Source: Trichodelitschia bisporula
Taxonomy: Eukaryota; Ascomycota; Dothideomycetes; Phaeotrichales; Phaeotrichaceae
NCBI GenBank assembly: GCA_010356995.1
Contig: ML996689.1
Location: forward strand, 1,391,228-1,455,227
Direction of reading: 5' to 3'
Length of the DNA: 64,000 nucleotides
Shown piece after piece: positions 34,023 through 45,326 of the stretch (its first letter is position 1; each line of letters begins with the position of its first letter). A program made the position numbers and the translations under genes. Under the pieces are notes generated by a model. It did not search any database, had not been told where the DNA came from, and saw only the letters and a list, made by a program, of their open reading frames with translations.

Positions 34023-36952
34023 TCACGCGATATCCACAAATGTCCGCTTCCTCTTTCCCTTCGCCTCATGTTCCTCCTCTGCCTCAGCATCCTCGAGTGT
34101 CGAGACGCCCCTTTCCTTGACTCGCTGCTCCACGAATTTGATGGCTGCCAGATTGTAGCCTAGCAGGTCTTTGACTTCGCCCAAAGTTCGGCGAAGATCG
34201 GATCGTATGTTTTCCAGTGGAGCCTTGAGCTCTTTGCTGGCGACGATCTGGCGCTGGTGCGTTTTGAGCATGAAGAAAAGAACCCGACACACGAGGGTAA
34301 TGTCCCACTGCTTTTGGACCCAGATAGTGATGAAAGTGAAGAGTGCTGGGAGCACCGAGAACGGGAGCACTAGCAGTGCGTCGTGAAGTTGCGCAGCGGG
34401 GATCTTCGACAACGTGTTGAGGACGTTTCGCTCAGCGCTGATCCCACCCAGAGCCATGTACAAAGGATCTCTCTGCGGTGGTGCCATGTTGGGATTCGTG
34501 GCCTTGCGGGTTTCCCAATCTCGCACGACGTCCAGATCCTCCATACCAAGCTCCAAAGCTTCCATAATTTTCTCACCGGCCGTCAGCGTGGCCGTGGTCT
34601 GCTTCGAGGCCGCCGTAGCCTCGTCGTCCTCGCCCTCCTCTCCATCCGCTTCCAGGGACGCCGTCAAAGTCTGTTCGTACATCTCCTCCAACTCCTTTTC
34701 GCGCTCTTCCTCAAGGAAGATGGGCTCATCCGTTTGATTCCAAACTCTTATGCTCTTGTCATGAGAGGCAGTAACTACGAACTCTCCAGTTTTGCTGACA
34801 GCCATAGCCCAGACCTCGCCGTGATGCCCGTCCATCTTCTGAACCTGCTCGAACTTGTCGCCATCCCAAGATTTGATAAGGCGGTCCTTGCTGGCGCTGA
34901 AAAAGTGGTGGATATCATCTTTGGAAGCTGGTTGAGGAATAAAGGAGACTTGCATGATGCTGTCACTGTGTCCGAAGAACGCCTTGTGGCAGTCGCCAAA
35001 GTCCAGGCCCCAGAGCCGGATGTTCTTGTCGGCGCTGCATGTTGCAAGCAGCTTGCTGTCGGAGGAAATGGACATGTTGAGGACTGGGAGCTTGTGCCCG
35101 TAGAGATTGAGGAAAAGCTTGAGCGAGTCGTTAAAGAACACCTTGACGGTATTATCAAGCGTTGCTACCGCCAGCAAACGGGCATCAGGGGAGAAGCACA
35201 CACTGAGGATATCGTCGTTGACCTTCAGGGTGCGGGAGTGCGCTAGCCGTAGCCGTGGAGAGGTACGCTTGGTGCCTGGAATCTCCTCTTGGACAATCTC
35301 GAAATTCCAGAACTTCGCGGACTTATCAGCACTGCCGCTGACCAAAGACTTCCCGTCAGGGTGTATCTTCAGCGACCATATAGCGCCATCATGCGCCTGC
35401 AGCTTCTCAATGAGAGAGGACGACGCAATGTCAAAGAGCTCCAGTTCCCCTGATTTAGTGCCAACGACCACAATCTTGTCGCCGGGTAGAAAGGAGCAGC
35501 AGAGGGCATACCCGCATTCAAGAGTCCGCAAGCAGGTTCCAGTTTTGACATTCCACACTTTCAATGCACCGCTAGAGGCAGTTGCTAGCATGCGGTCGTC
35601 GGAGCTCAGTGCCACGGAGCGGACGTCGGTCCTGTGTCCCGGCAAATCAACTGAGAACGTCCTGGAGTACTCCGGAAGCTCATCGGTCTTAGACCTCTTC
35701 GCCTTATCACGAGTGCTCACGTCGTAAACCTCCAGAAGGTTGTTGGTACATCCAACAAGGATTTGCAGGGACTTGTGAGATCGGCTGTCAACCCAGTCTA
35801 CCGACCTGACTTTTCCTCCGGTCCGAACAATGGTAAAGGGAGCGAAGAACTCGAGAATTGGGGGTGACGCGTTCTCGTCATCCGAGTCTCTCCCCATGGG
35901 CACGTCCTCAACCCCGGTCGCAGCCGCCTTCTCTCTTCTCCTCTTGCGTTTCCGCGACAGGCTCTTCCGCACTTCCTCTTCGGACCGTATCTTGAAAACC
36001 TCAACCGCCTTCGTCGATCCGTGGATGGCAAAGTAGTCCGCCTTGGGGTGAAATGTTATGCCGGTAGTTTTCTCGTTGATCTGACGGTGGGTGGCTCCCC
36101 GGTTAACCAAGTACCGCCGGGTGGTGCTCTCCGCGAAAGACTTTCCGGAGGCTGCTAATCCGTCCAAGTCAATGGACCATACGATGAGTTCACCACCAGA
36201 CCCGGCTGTTATGCAACCGCTCATGTCTGGAGAGACGCCCAATGCGCAACAGTCGCCCAGAGTTCCGGGTGATATGTGAGTGTCTATGCAATGCTGGGAT
36301 GTGACATCCCAGACTTTCAGGAGAGCATCCTTGCTTGCAGAGAGAATGAAAGCCTCCGAGTCTGTGTTGTGGGCAGATCCACCTTCCATTGCTTCGGTTT
36401 TGGGAACTATCCAGTGTAGCCCCACAATTTGGTCCTTATGGCCTCGGAGTTTGAACAGGCCAACTTCAGCAACCAAGTCCCATACGATGATGTCAGTGTC
36501 CTTTGCGCCGCTCGCCAGGCGCACTCCGGTGCTATCGAATACAAGTACGGTGACTGCAGATTTGTGGCCGTTAAAGGTGATGATCATTGAATCGATCCGA
36601 GAGTCCCAAATCCGAATTGAGCCATCCTCGTACCTGTTCTGAAGTCAGTGATTTGGAAAGGGGATTACGACTCGATATTTGCGCAAACGTACCCGACGGC
36701 ATACACGTCCGGATCCACGGCGCTCCGAGCAATGGCGGTTACCTGCGCATTGCAGGTGCTGTCCCTCCACCGACTGAGTAGCTCCCCCTTCTTCACGTCC
36801 CACCGGAGAACCTCCTCGTTCGCGCCGACAACAGCCTGTCCAGCGCCGGTCGCACGCGCAGAGGCATCTGGAAGGGAGATAACATTCGAGGATGCTGAGT
36901 TGACGAGGCCAAAGGTTTGTGCAGCCTCATATTTGTTGTAGGATTTGACCAT
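34023..36952 (-). CDS. utp12: UTP12/DIP2, WD40 component of the U3 snoRNP (UTP-B)
   Basis: This nucleolar protein of the UTP-B subcomplex of the small-subunit processome acts in 18S pre-rRNA processing. Exons are 36693-36952 and 34023-36633, giving 956 aa, similar to yeast Dip2. The intron (36634-36692) has a GTACGT donor and an AACAG acceptor. Tandem WD40 repeats fill most of the protein, with clear blades ending IVWDL, LKVWDV, ALKVWNV, AKFWNF, IRLWGL and IRVWNQ, enough for two propellers. A basic nuclear-signal stretch, RKRKRRREK, lies between blades. The C-terminal helical Utp12 domain starts after a Glu-rich segment (LEEEREKELEEMYEQ), and the tail is basic (GKRKRTFVDIA). It is divergent from ARPC2 with only 194 nt between start codons. 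Confidence 0.97.
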
Positions 36953-37146
36953 GGTGAATTGCGGTGCTGATTGCTGCTGGAACTTTTTTCGAAAAAGTTA
37001 ACCCCACGCCCCGGGATCGGAAAATCGTTCCGCTCCTCGTAGGGCTGAGTGCGTCAACCCAAACCGCACCTCCCAAGACAAGCTCCGCAAACAACATCGT
37101 CATCTAGCTCCGGTTCTCTCCCGAAAACCCCCACTTTGTCGCCAAA
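36953..37146. promoter_or_regulatory. Compact bidirectional promoter, UTP12 / ARPC2
   Basis: There are 194 nt between divergent start codons, so both promoters must overlap here. The interval contains a CT-rich stretch (GCTCCGGTTCTCTCCCG) just before the ARPC2 start and no obvious TATA box. Confidence 0.6.
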
Positions 37147-38394
37147 ATGCTTCTCCTCGATTACCAAAATGTACTGATCGAGTCATTGCTTAGGGATCGG
37201 TTTTCCGGGTATGCGCCACTTTCCCCACTCCGCAGGTGCTTCGCTGACAGCCTCAAGAGCCCCGCCCGTCTCCATTGACCAGGTCGTGTCAGATTTTGAC
37301 AATGTCACGTTCCACATTTCCACCGCGGAGTCGAAGACGAAGATCCTGATATCTATATCAGTCAAATGCTACAACGAGCTGCTGCAGTATGGCGCCCAGG
37401 CGGTGCTGGAACGGGAATATGGTCCGTACATCGTAGCACCTGAGCAAGGGTACGACTTCTCAATCCAGGTGGATCTAGAAACCCTCCCTGAGGAACAAGG
37501 TTGGAATTACGAGCCCGGTTGCTCTTACCTCGCTGAACAGTACAGCTGCAAAGGATGACCTAATCCGGAGGATCTCCCTGCTCAAGCGGAACGTGATGGC
37601 CGCCCCTTTTGAGCAAGCCTTCGATGAATTCGAGCAGCTGAGGGAAGAAGCCGCCAAATACACGTCGGAATCTGCCCCTCAAGGTGTTAGGGAAGGCGGC
37701 GCAGTGCGCGCGATCCATTATCGGAACGAGGAAGCCATCTTCATCAAAGCCAGCCATGACCGCGTCACCGTCATCTTCAGCACGATCTTTACGGACGAGA
37801 CAGACCGTGTGTTTGGCAAGGTGTTCTTGCAGGTTAGCTCTGCCAACATTCTAGATGCATGTACATGGTTTCTGATACAGTCGCAGGAATTTGTCGACGC
37901 CCGTCGGAGGGCTATCCAGAACGCTCCGCAGGTTCTCTTCAGGAACGACCCTCCACTTGAGCTGCAAGGCATCCCTGGCTTAGCGGCCGGCCAGGGCGAA
38001 GTTGGCTACATCACTTTTGGTATGCTCTCACCTGGCCTCCTGTACAATGATGTTAATGACTTGTAGTCCTATTCCCTCGCCACTTGACTAAGCAGCGCCG
38101 GGAAGATGTCATCTCCCATATCCAGACTTTCCGCGACTACTTCCACTACCACATCAAGGCATCTAAGGTTGGTGCCCTCGCAACTTCTATCACACCATTA
38201 CTAACAGCGTTATTTTAGGCGTATATTCACTCCCGGATGCGTCGGCGGACTGCCGATTTTCTGCAAAGTGCGTATGGTACGACCCTGGTTTATCACCGGC
38301 TAATATCCGTCTAGTTTTGCGTCGTGCTCGTCCGGATAATGAGGAGAAGGAGAGGAAGACTGCTAGTGGGCGGACTTTCAAGGTTCAGACGTGA
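37147..38394 (+). CDS. arc35: Arp2/3 complex subunit 2 (p34-Arc, ARPC2)
   Basis: This is a core subunit of the actin-nucleating Arp2/3 complex, used in endocytic actin patches. Seven exons (37147-37208, 37258-37499, 37546-37832, 37887-38019, 38067-38167, 38219-38267, 38315-38394) give 317 aa. Family blocks are [83 protein letters not shown] and the C-terminal helix [21 protein letters not shown]. Intron 1 must end at CTCAAG (37257), passing over two nearer AGs, to keep frame; intron 2 has a weak GTTGGA donor. Intron 3 (37833-37886) is a 54-nt stopless intron. Confidence 0.96.
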
Positions 38395-38693
38395 ATTGGA
38401 GGCCTTTGTGTAGATGCACATCCTGGGATTACTCTACAGCAGGTGTTTGGGGCAGACAGGTAGGCCGGGATCGGATCATCTGCATGATGATGGCAGATGT
38501 GGGTAGCTGCGTAGATTCTTTCCAGCGCCGCACTGTAGCGTTATTGATCTTTGCCTCAATCGATGGGCCTTGCGTGTTACTGGAGTTGCAAGGTGCACAA
38601 TTCAAACGGGCTTGTATCACGTGATGGATGTCCGACCACCTTTCAGCCACTCAACATCCGGCGACACCAACTTGTGAACTCCATCCAGGCAAC

Positions 38694-40581
38694 ATGAATC
38701 CATTACTGGGTAACTACAGATTAAATACAGGATCGAATATGTACTAATGATGCGCAATAGATGCCCTTTTGACGCTCTTAATTCCTTCTATAACCTTCGC
38801 TCACCTGTATCTGTCCCCTTTCACGAAGGTTGAGGAGTCGTTCAACATCCAGGCGGCGCACGACATATTGACATACGGCATTCCCTCTTCAAATCTTGTT
38901 GATCATCTGTCAAAGCACTACGATCACTTCAACTTTCCGGGACCCGTACCGCGAACTTTCTTTGGAGCTGCAACCCTTGCCGGTCTCGCGAAGCCATGGC
39001 TGGGGTTAGTAAAGTCCATGGAACAACAGCAGATCCTCGGTACGTCCAATCACTCTTGAAGCCATGGGGCATTTGAACGCGACTAACAAATCGGAATAGT
39101 TCGTCAGATTCTGGGTCTTGCTAACGCACTCACCATTCTTTCCCTCCGCGGAGCCCTCAACCGTTGCTTCGGCGCTTCCGCTGGGAACTGGTATATCCTT
39201 CTTCAAGCCAGCCAGTTTCATGTCATCTACTATGCCTCCCGCACTCTGCCAAATATGTTTGCATTTGTGCTAAGTATGTCTCTCATTGCCTTCTATTGGC
39301 TCAAGGCTAACTCACGCTGCCACCCTTGCCCTCCGGTACTATGTACTCGGTCTTGCTGAACCTCGTGGGTCCTTGAAAGCTCCAAGGCTCTATGGACAAT
39401 CTTTATTCCTTCTCACTTTTGCTGGTGTCGTATTTCGCGCCGAGCTTGCCGTTCTCGTCCTCGCGCAGTCCGCAGTCCTGTTCTTAATCTGGAGGATCGG
39501 ATTCAGGCCAATCTTCACTGCCGGCATGGCCGGGCTCTTTCTCGGATTACTAGCAACAGTTCCACTCGATAGCCTTTTGTGGGATCGGGTCCCCACGTGG
39601 CCTGAACTGGTTGGCTTCTATTACAACACTGTGCTCGGCAAATCTTCCGATTGGGGAACCAGCCCATGGTACTTTTATTTCTTCAACGCCCTTCCTCGAC
39701 TTCTTCTTAACCCCCTGACCTACGCTCTGCTCGTACCAAAAGTGTTCATCAATTCCGACACCCGCCAGCTAGCAAGCATGCTCCTTGCCCCATATATTGC
39801 CTTTGTAGGTCTGTATTCTTTCCTTCCCCACAAGGAGTGGCGCTTTATCATCTATGCTGTGCCAGCACTCACAGGAGTTGCCGCAGCAGGCGCTTCTCAA
39901 ATCTGGACCGCATGGCGTTGCTCTCCTTCCCTGAAAAACCGCCTGCTTGCCACGACACTGGTAGCCTCTGTTCTGGCGAGCTTTGTCTTCAGCACCGCTC
40001 TACTCGCCATCTCAAGTGCGAACTACCCCGGCGGAATGGCAGTAGCGCAATTGAGGACGGTGATTTCGCGTGATGGACACAATACGAGTGGGGCGGAGGT
40101 ACTGGTCCACGCCGATAATCTGGTCTGCCAAACGGGCTTGACGCGGTTTCTGGAGCGACACGGCGCGGGGCACACCGGCGGAGAAGCGATGCTTGTTTTC
40201 GACAAGACGGAAGACGAAGAATTACGTCTTAGGCCGGAGTTTTGGTCAAAGTTTGATTACGTGCTTGCCGAGGCTCCGGAACGCGTGATTGGAAAGTGGG
40301 AAGTCGTTGGCGTTGTGAAAAGTTTCGCTGGGATCAAAGTTCTGAAACCGGGGATGGAAGAGGAGGGCGACGGCGAAGATGGACTGTTGAAGTCAATGAC
40401 GGAGGCTAGCATCGAGGCTGGCTTGGGGAGGCAGGTGGCGGAATGGTGGGGCAATTTGAGGAGATCCATGAGAGGGAGTATCACAAAGGGGTGGTGGATC
40501 GATATACGACTGGAGCCGAAAATTCACATTCTGCGGCGAGAGCGCACCCCGCCAGCGACAGCTGTAGTGTACGCCGACTAA
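38694..40581 (+). CDS. alg12: ALG12, dolichyl-P-Man alpha-1,6-mannosyltransferase
   Basis: This ER membrane glycosyltransferase (GT22 family) adds the alpha-1,6 mannose to the Man7 lipid-linked N-glycan precursor. Exons are 38694-38709, 38761-39039, 39100-39273 and 39320-40581, giving 576 aa. Early motifs are [17 protein letters not shown] with the acidic catalytic-loop residues and [14 protein letters not shown]; the family motif [12 protein letters not shown] is in the second half. Several hydrophobic helices fit a multi-pass ER protein. Intron 3 is unusual: a perfect GTATGT donor and CTAAC branch site are followed by CTG rather than an AG. That boundary restores [17 protein letters not shown]; the GT-AG alternative (39257-39305) gives [16 protein letters not shown] instead. 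The soluble tail may be species-specific. Confidence 0.95.
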
Positions 40582-41064
40582 AGGTGTTGATCAGTATTCA
40601 CGGCTATGGCTCTGTACATTTACTCTTATAAAGCTCCCAAGTTCCCCGAGCTCACAATAATATGAACTCATTGGATCCTTCATCCCACCTTACGCACCCT
40701 AGCTTCGACACGGTTGACAACAACAGAATGGCAACATCGTGAACTGGCTTCTCAGGAGGTCTCTACTATTACCTTCGGTCGGTAAATGGTTATTCCGGTG
40801 CACCGCCTCGGTGCAGAGACAGAGCCTGGACCCTCGACCCAGCTTGGCCATGCACAAGCCCCATCGTCATTCCTTAGATCGAATCTCAGAGAAGCTCGTC
40901 TCGCCGCCCCCCCAGTTATCCTTGATCTCCAAGTTTATGTTGCGTACGTAGTACGTATCTACAGCTCGCAATCATACACACCAACTACTGCCATCTTACA
41001 ACTATCACCAGTTACGATTGAGGTTCTTTTCGAAAGCTTCTGCCCAGATTCAAACACCGCCGCC
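40582..41064. promoter_or_regulatory. GET3 upstream region
   Basis: This 483-nt stretch lies between the ALG12 stop and the GET3 start. The reading frame open ahead of the GET3 ATG shows no conserved sequence, and family comparison places the start at the ATG at 41065 ([10 protein letters not shown]). No other gene was seen. Confidence 0.5.
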
Positions 41065-42201
41065 ATGGCTTCAGCAGCTACCTTCGACGAAGACCTTACC
41101 ATGGAGGCAAATCTGCAGTCTATACTGTCCCAGAAAACCCTTCGGTGGATCTTTGTAGGCGGAAAGGGTGGCGTCGGCAAGACCACTACATCGTGCTCCC
41201 TCGCCATCCAACTCGCGAAGCACCGTAAATCCGTCCTCCTCATCTCCACCGACCCTGCGCACAACTTAAGCGACGCTTTTAACCAGAAGTTTGGAAAGGA
41301 TGCGCGGCTGGTGGAAGGCTTCGACAACTTGAGTGCTATGGAGATCGATCCCAATGGAAGCATTCAGGATGTGCTGGCGGCTGGCGGAGATGACGCGCAA
41401 GATGCCATGAACAGCCTGGGAGGCGTGGGGAACATGATGCAGGATCTGGCGTTCAGCGTACGTAGTTCATGTGATCCTAAAACATTCGGTGCTCGGCTTA
41501 CCCTATCCAGATTCCCGGTGTCGACGAAGCCATGTCATTTGCCGAAGTCTTGAAGCAAGTCAAATCGCTATCCTATGAAGTTATCGTATTCGATACAGCC
41601 CCCACGGGTCACACTCTGCGCTTCCTCCAGTTCCCCACCGTCATGGAGAAGGCTCTTGCCAAGCTCTCTCAGCTCTCTCAGCAGTTTGGACCCATGCTGA
41701 ACACCTTCCTTGGTCAGCGGGGTGCTCTGCCTGGCGGGCAGAACCTGGAAGACATGCTCTCAAAGATGGAATCACTCAGGGAGACAATAGCGGAGGTCAA
41801 CACTCAGTTCAAAGACGCCGATCTCACCACCTTTGTCTGCGTGTGCATCCCTGAGTTCTTGTCGCTGTACGAAACAGAGCGCATGATCCAGGAACTCAAC
41901 AGCTACCACATTGACACGCACTCCATCGTAGTCAACCAGTTGCTTTTCCCGCGTAAGGATAATCCGTGCGAGCAGTGCAACGCCCGCCGGAAAATGCAAA
42001 AGAAGTACTTGGACCAAATTGAGGAGCTGTACGAAGACTTCAATGTGGTCAAGATGCCACTCTTGGTGGAGGAGGTTCGCGGCAAGGAGAAACTCGAGAA
42101 GTGAGTAGATCTCCACCCCAACCCCCCCCCTTGCGTGCACACCGCTTATTCTATCCAGGTTCAGCGAGATGCTGGTGACTCCATTCCAGCCTCCCGAGTA
42201 G
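41065..42201 (+). CDS. get3: GET3 ATPase, tail-anchored protein targeting factor
   Basis: This cytosolic ATPase dimer delivers tail-anchored proteins to the ER GET1/GET2 receptor. Exons are 41065-41457, 41511-42100 and 42159-42201, giving 341 aa, normal for fungal Get3. The deviant P-loop GGKGGVGKT is at residues 32-40. Switch I is [12 protein letters not shown] and switch II is [16 protein letters not shown]. The zinc-coordinating CxxC (C284, C287 in [10 protein letters not shown]) marks it as Get3 rather than a bacterial ArsA. The Met-rich client-binding segment is present ([15 protein letters not shown]). Both introns are GT-AG with CCAG acceptors. Confidence 0.98.
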
Positions 42202-43385
42202 ATAAACGTCGGGGTGGTATCCTCTTTCCGCTCCATTGCCGACTGTCACCCCGCATCACTTTGACCGGGTTCAGGGACTACGTCCGGCGATGGCGCGCAG
42301 TACTTCTGGGTTATGGTCTGACGCACATGGGTGGAATGGTATGGCATGATATGGTATGGCTTTGACTCGATACCACATACAAGGAGCTCATGACGCAGCC
42401 TTGTTGAGCTGACTACCGGCAACGATATAGGTTGCAATGTCGGTGCATCTGGACAGTTCTCAGCCCAACTAATTGACTTCATCTTCTGGAGCCATATGAT
42501 GTCCCTCCCATGCACCAGGAACTGTACGATCTGAGTGTATGCTGGTTCTTTCATTATCGACGGTCGAAGGCCGCGTACACCCATGCTTGTGTCACCGATG
42601 TACCATTCCCCCTCCTTGGGACCTTGCGATCGACCGCATCGCGTGTCATTCATAGCAGCTCTAAAAATTACCTCAGCCCTAAGCGGGACAGGATGATAGT
42701 GAATTATCCGAAGCTGAGAGGTCCGAGACGAACTGTGTGGAGATAAGACACTGGGGTATCTTCTTGTGCCGAATCGACATCAGAGGTGGCTGGGCGGATT
42801 ATTTATTCTCCGATGGGAAACACAGCGCCATCTGTGACTTCCTGCATCTCGTTCGTTCCATTTTCATTTCTTGTGTCCAATCCCGATCTCATGTGAGTAC
42901 CCTCTGTGATATTCCTCCGAGTGGTAATCGATAGTCGGCGAGGGTCTGCGGCCCGCTTGCGCCCCGGTTCATCTCCCACCCCAAGCAATTCCGCCCTGTC
43001 CAATCATCACCTATAAGCGCGCTATGTCTGTCGGACACCACGCGCCTGTGGCGTGCAACATAACTGGGGAGACTGCTTCACCAACGGATTATGCTACCTT
43101 TATGGACGTACACCCCGCACTAGTCAAGGGGAAATGGAAGTCTAGCCTAACACCGCATGAATTGAACTGATACCGTTCCTATTGCGGCACAGGTACGAGT
43201 AACATGTCCGAAAAATAGTGGGGACAAGTTTGCTTTGATGGCAAGGCTTAAGAAGACCCAGAGAGCTTCATGTCGATGATGGCTCGTCGGCCTTCATTCC
43301 CTTCCAATGCTCAAGTCATTCTCTTGCTGCCCTTCTGATATCTGATTCGTTCTTTGACTTCCGCGTGCCTCTCGTCCATGTCGCA
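42202..43385. other. Intergenic, no gene recognised
   Basis: About 1.2 kb between GET3 and the lipase gene. A short imperfect direct repeat of ATGGTATGGC occurs at about 42336-42361. Open frames are short and unremarkable. The right end is the promoter of the lipase gene. Confidence 0.45.
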
Positions 43386-44498
43386 ATGTTTCCTCTCTCT
43401 TCTGTGCTCCCTGCGTTTGCTTTGTTCCTCGCGGCTTCCGCCGCCGGTCCTATTGGACGGAGAGGTAAATGCTCCTGTGTTTGACAGCTTCAGCTCTCCC
43501 CATCTAGGAAGAGCTGAAGACTTAGCCGTCAACCCTATGCTAACGTCAGTTGCTCTGCAGCGATCAGTACTTCATATTTTCAGACCTTCCAGCTTTACGA
43601 GCAGTATGCCGCGGCCGCCTATTGTCCAGGGAACAACAATTCTCCAAACACCAAGCTAATATGTCCGAGTGGCAATTGTCCGCTTGTTCAAAGCTCAAAT
43701 ACGAGCACGGTGACTGAGTTTCAAAAGTAGGTGCTCTGTGCGCTAGCTCAGCCTTGTCAAGCATATGCTAAACCGATCGACAGCACATTAGAAACCGATG
43801 CCACCGGCTTCGTTGCGACAGACAATACAAATAAGGTGATTGTCATCTCTTTCCGTGGCAGCGTGTCCCTTCGGAACTTCATCACGGACTTCAATTTTCC
43901 CCTCATGCGGACAAGTCTCTGCCCCAATTGCCAGGGGAGCACAGGCTTTTGGACTTCGTGGGTTGAGGCCCGACCGCAGGTTCTTGATGCGGTCAAGAAA
44001 GGTGTAGCCTCCAACCCGGGCTACAAGATCGTGGCCACGGGACATTCCCTAGGCGGTGCTATGGCCACATTTGCGGCAGCGGAATTGAGGAATTTGGGGT
44101 ATAATGTTGATTTGGTAAGAGCTGCTTACCTTGCTTCCTTCTCACGCATCTACTGACGGTGGTGTCAGTGCACTTTTGGATCTCCGCGGGTCGGAGACGA
44201 CGCTACTGCGACTTTCATTACCAACCAAGCGCCCGCGAAAGGGGCGAACTGGCGCATGACGCACTGGAATGATCCGGTTCCACGGCTGCCGCCCAGGGCG
44301 TTTGATTACGCTCATGTGAGTCCCGAGTACTACATCTCGGTGGGCAACGGTGCCCAGGTGACGTCGAACGACTTCATCACCTACCAGGGCATTACGAATT
44401 CCCAAGGGAATGCCAAGTGGATTCTGACGGATATACTTGCCCATGGTTGGTACTTCAATCAGATTAGTGCCTGCAACCCAGGTATAATTGAAATTTGA
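43386..44498 (+). CDS. Secreted class 3 lipase (alpha/beta hydrolase)
   Basis: This is an extracellular triacylglycerol lipase or feruloyl-esterase-like hydrolase of the filamentous-fungus class 3 family. Exons are 43386-43464, 43561-43726, 43784-44114 and 44169-44498, giving 301 aa. A signal peptide (MFPLSSVLPAFALFLAASAA) is followed by a short GPIGRR segment, possibly a propeptide. Family blocks are FQLYEQYAAAAYCPGNN, VISFRGS (oxyanion region), TGHSLGGA with nucleophile S170, CTFGSPRVGD, NDPVPRLPP with the catalytic Asp, and DILAHGWYFNQISAC with the catalytic His. The Cys pattern fits the usual disulphides. The first intron (43465-43560) has a GCTAAC branch site and ends TCTGCAG. Triglyceride versus ester preference cannot be read from sequence. 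Confidence 0.95.
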
Positions 44499-45326
44499 TT
44501 CAATTCAAGTCAACGCGTCCGTCCCTGTGATCTGTAAAGCTCAATGATGATGATGATGAGAAAAGGCTACAAGCCATGAGGTTCGAGGCTCTCTTACCAA
44601 GTCAACATCGGGAAACGGCAATAGGATCATTCCTTTGAATTAAATCCGGCCCTAGAGACACGCAAAGCACCGCGCATGCAAGACAGTGAGAAACACGGAC
44701 CGGCGCTAAATAAACTATATCTGCAAGCCCTTCTCTTCGCTTTTCACAATCACATCCTCTCCACTGACAGAAAATCCGCTGCTTTTTCAGGATGGCTCAT
44801 CAACAGGAAGAGTCTCGTACATATGGCGACACAGCCCTTATTGCCACTTTCTACTCTCCCCTATACAGCCCCTGCAGGCCTAACCCGCTATTTCATCCCC
44901 CTTTCTCTCGTCCTTTCATAAGGAAAAAGTAAAGCGAGGGAAACGCGGCGCTGGAGCAATTTGGTATCTTGAAAAAACGCCCAAAATAAGCAACATCGGA
45001 AAAGGCATCAACACACCGGATTAGATAATGCACAAAAACAATCAACGACTACATGATGCCTCATATGTAAACAGCTCGAAAAACTTTAAGCCGGGAAAGC
45101 GTCCCTAAATAGATACGCAGGGGGTATGATGGGAAGCAGACAATTGGCGAAGAAGCCTTGTTATGTGCGAAGAAGCTGGGGGTGTTCCAGTTAAAAGTAT
45201 TATCGGAAACTCCCTGCGCGTCAGAATTCTTGCGCCAGTGCTAAACCATCTATGTTAGAAATCGAACGAATGTTGCCAGATATGATCCCGAATGGCGGTG
45301 CCTGGATGACGAAAGAGAGGAGGAGA
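44499..45326. other. Intergenic between converging 3' ends
   Basis: This is the 3' flank of the lipase (plus) and of the Msb1-like gene (minus). It contains a short GAT microsatellite near 44543 and A/T-rich stretches suited to 3' UTRs. No gene was seen. Confidence 0.5.
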
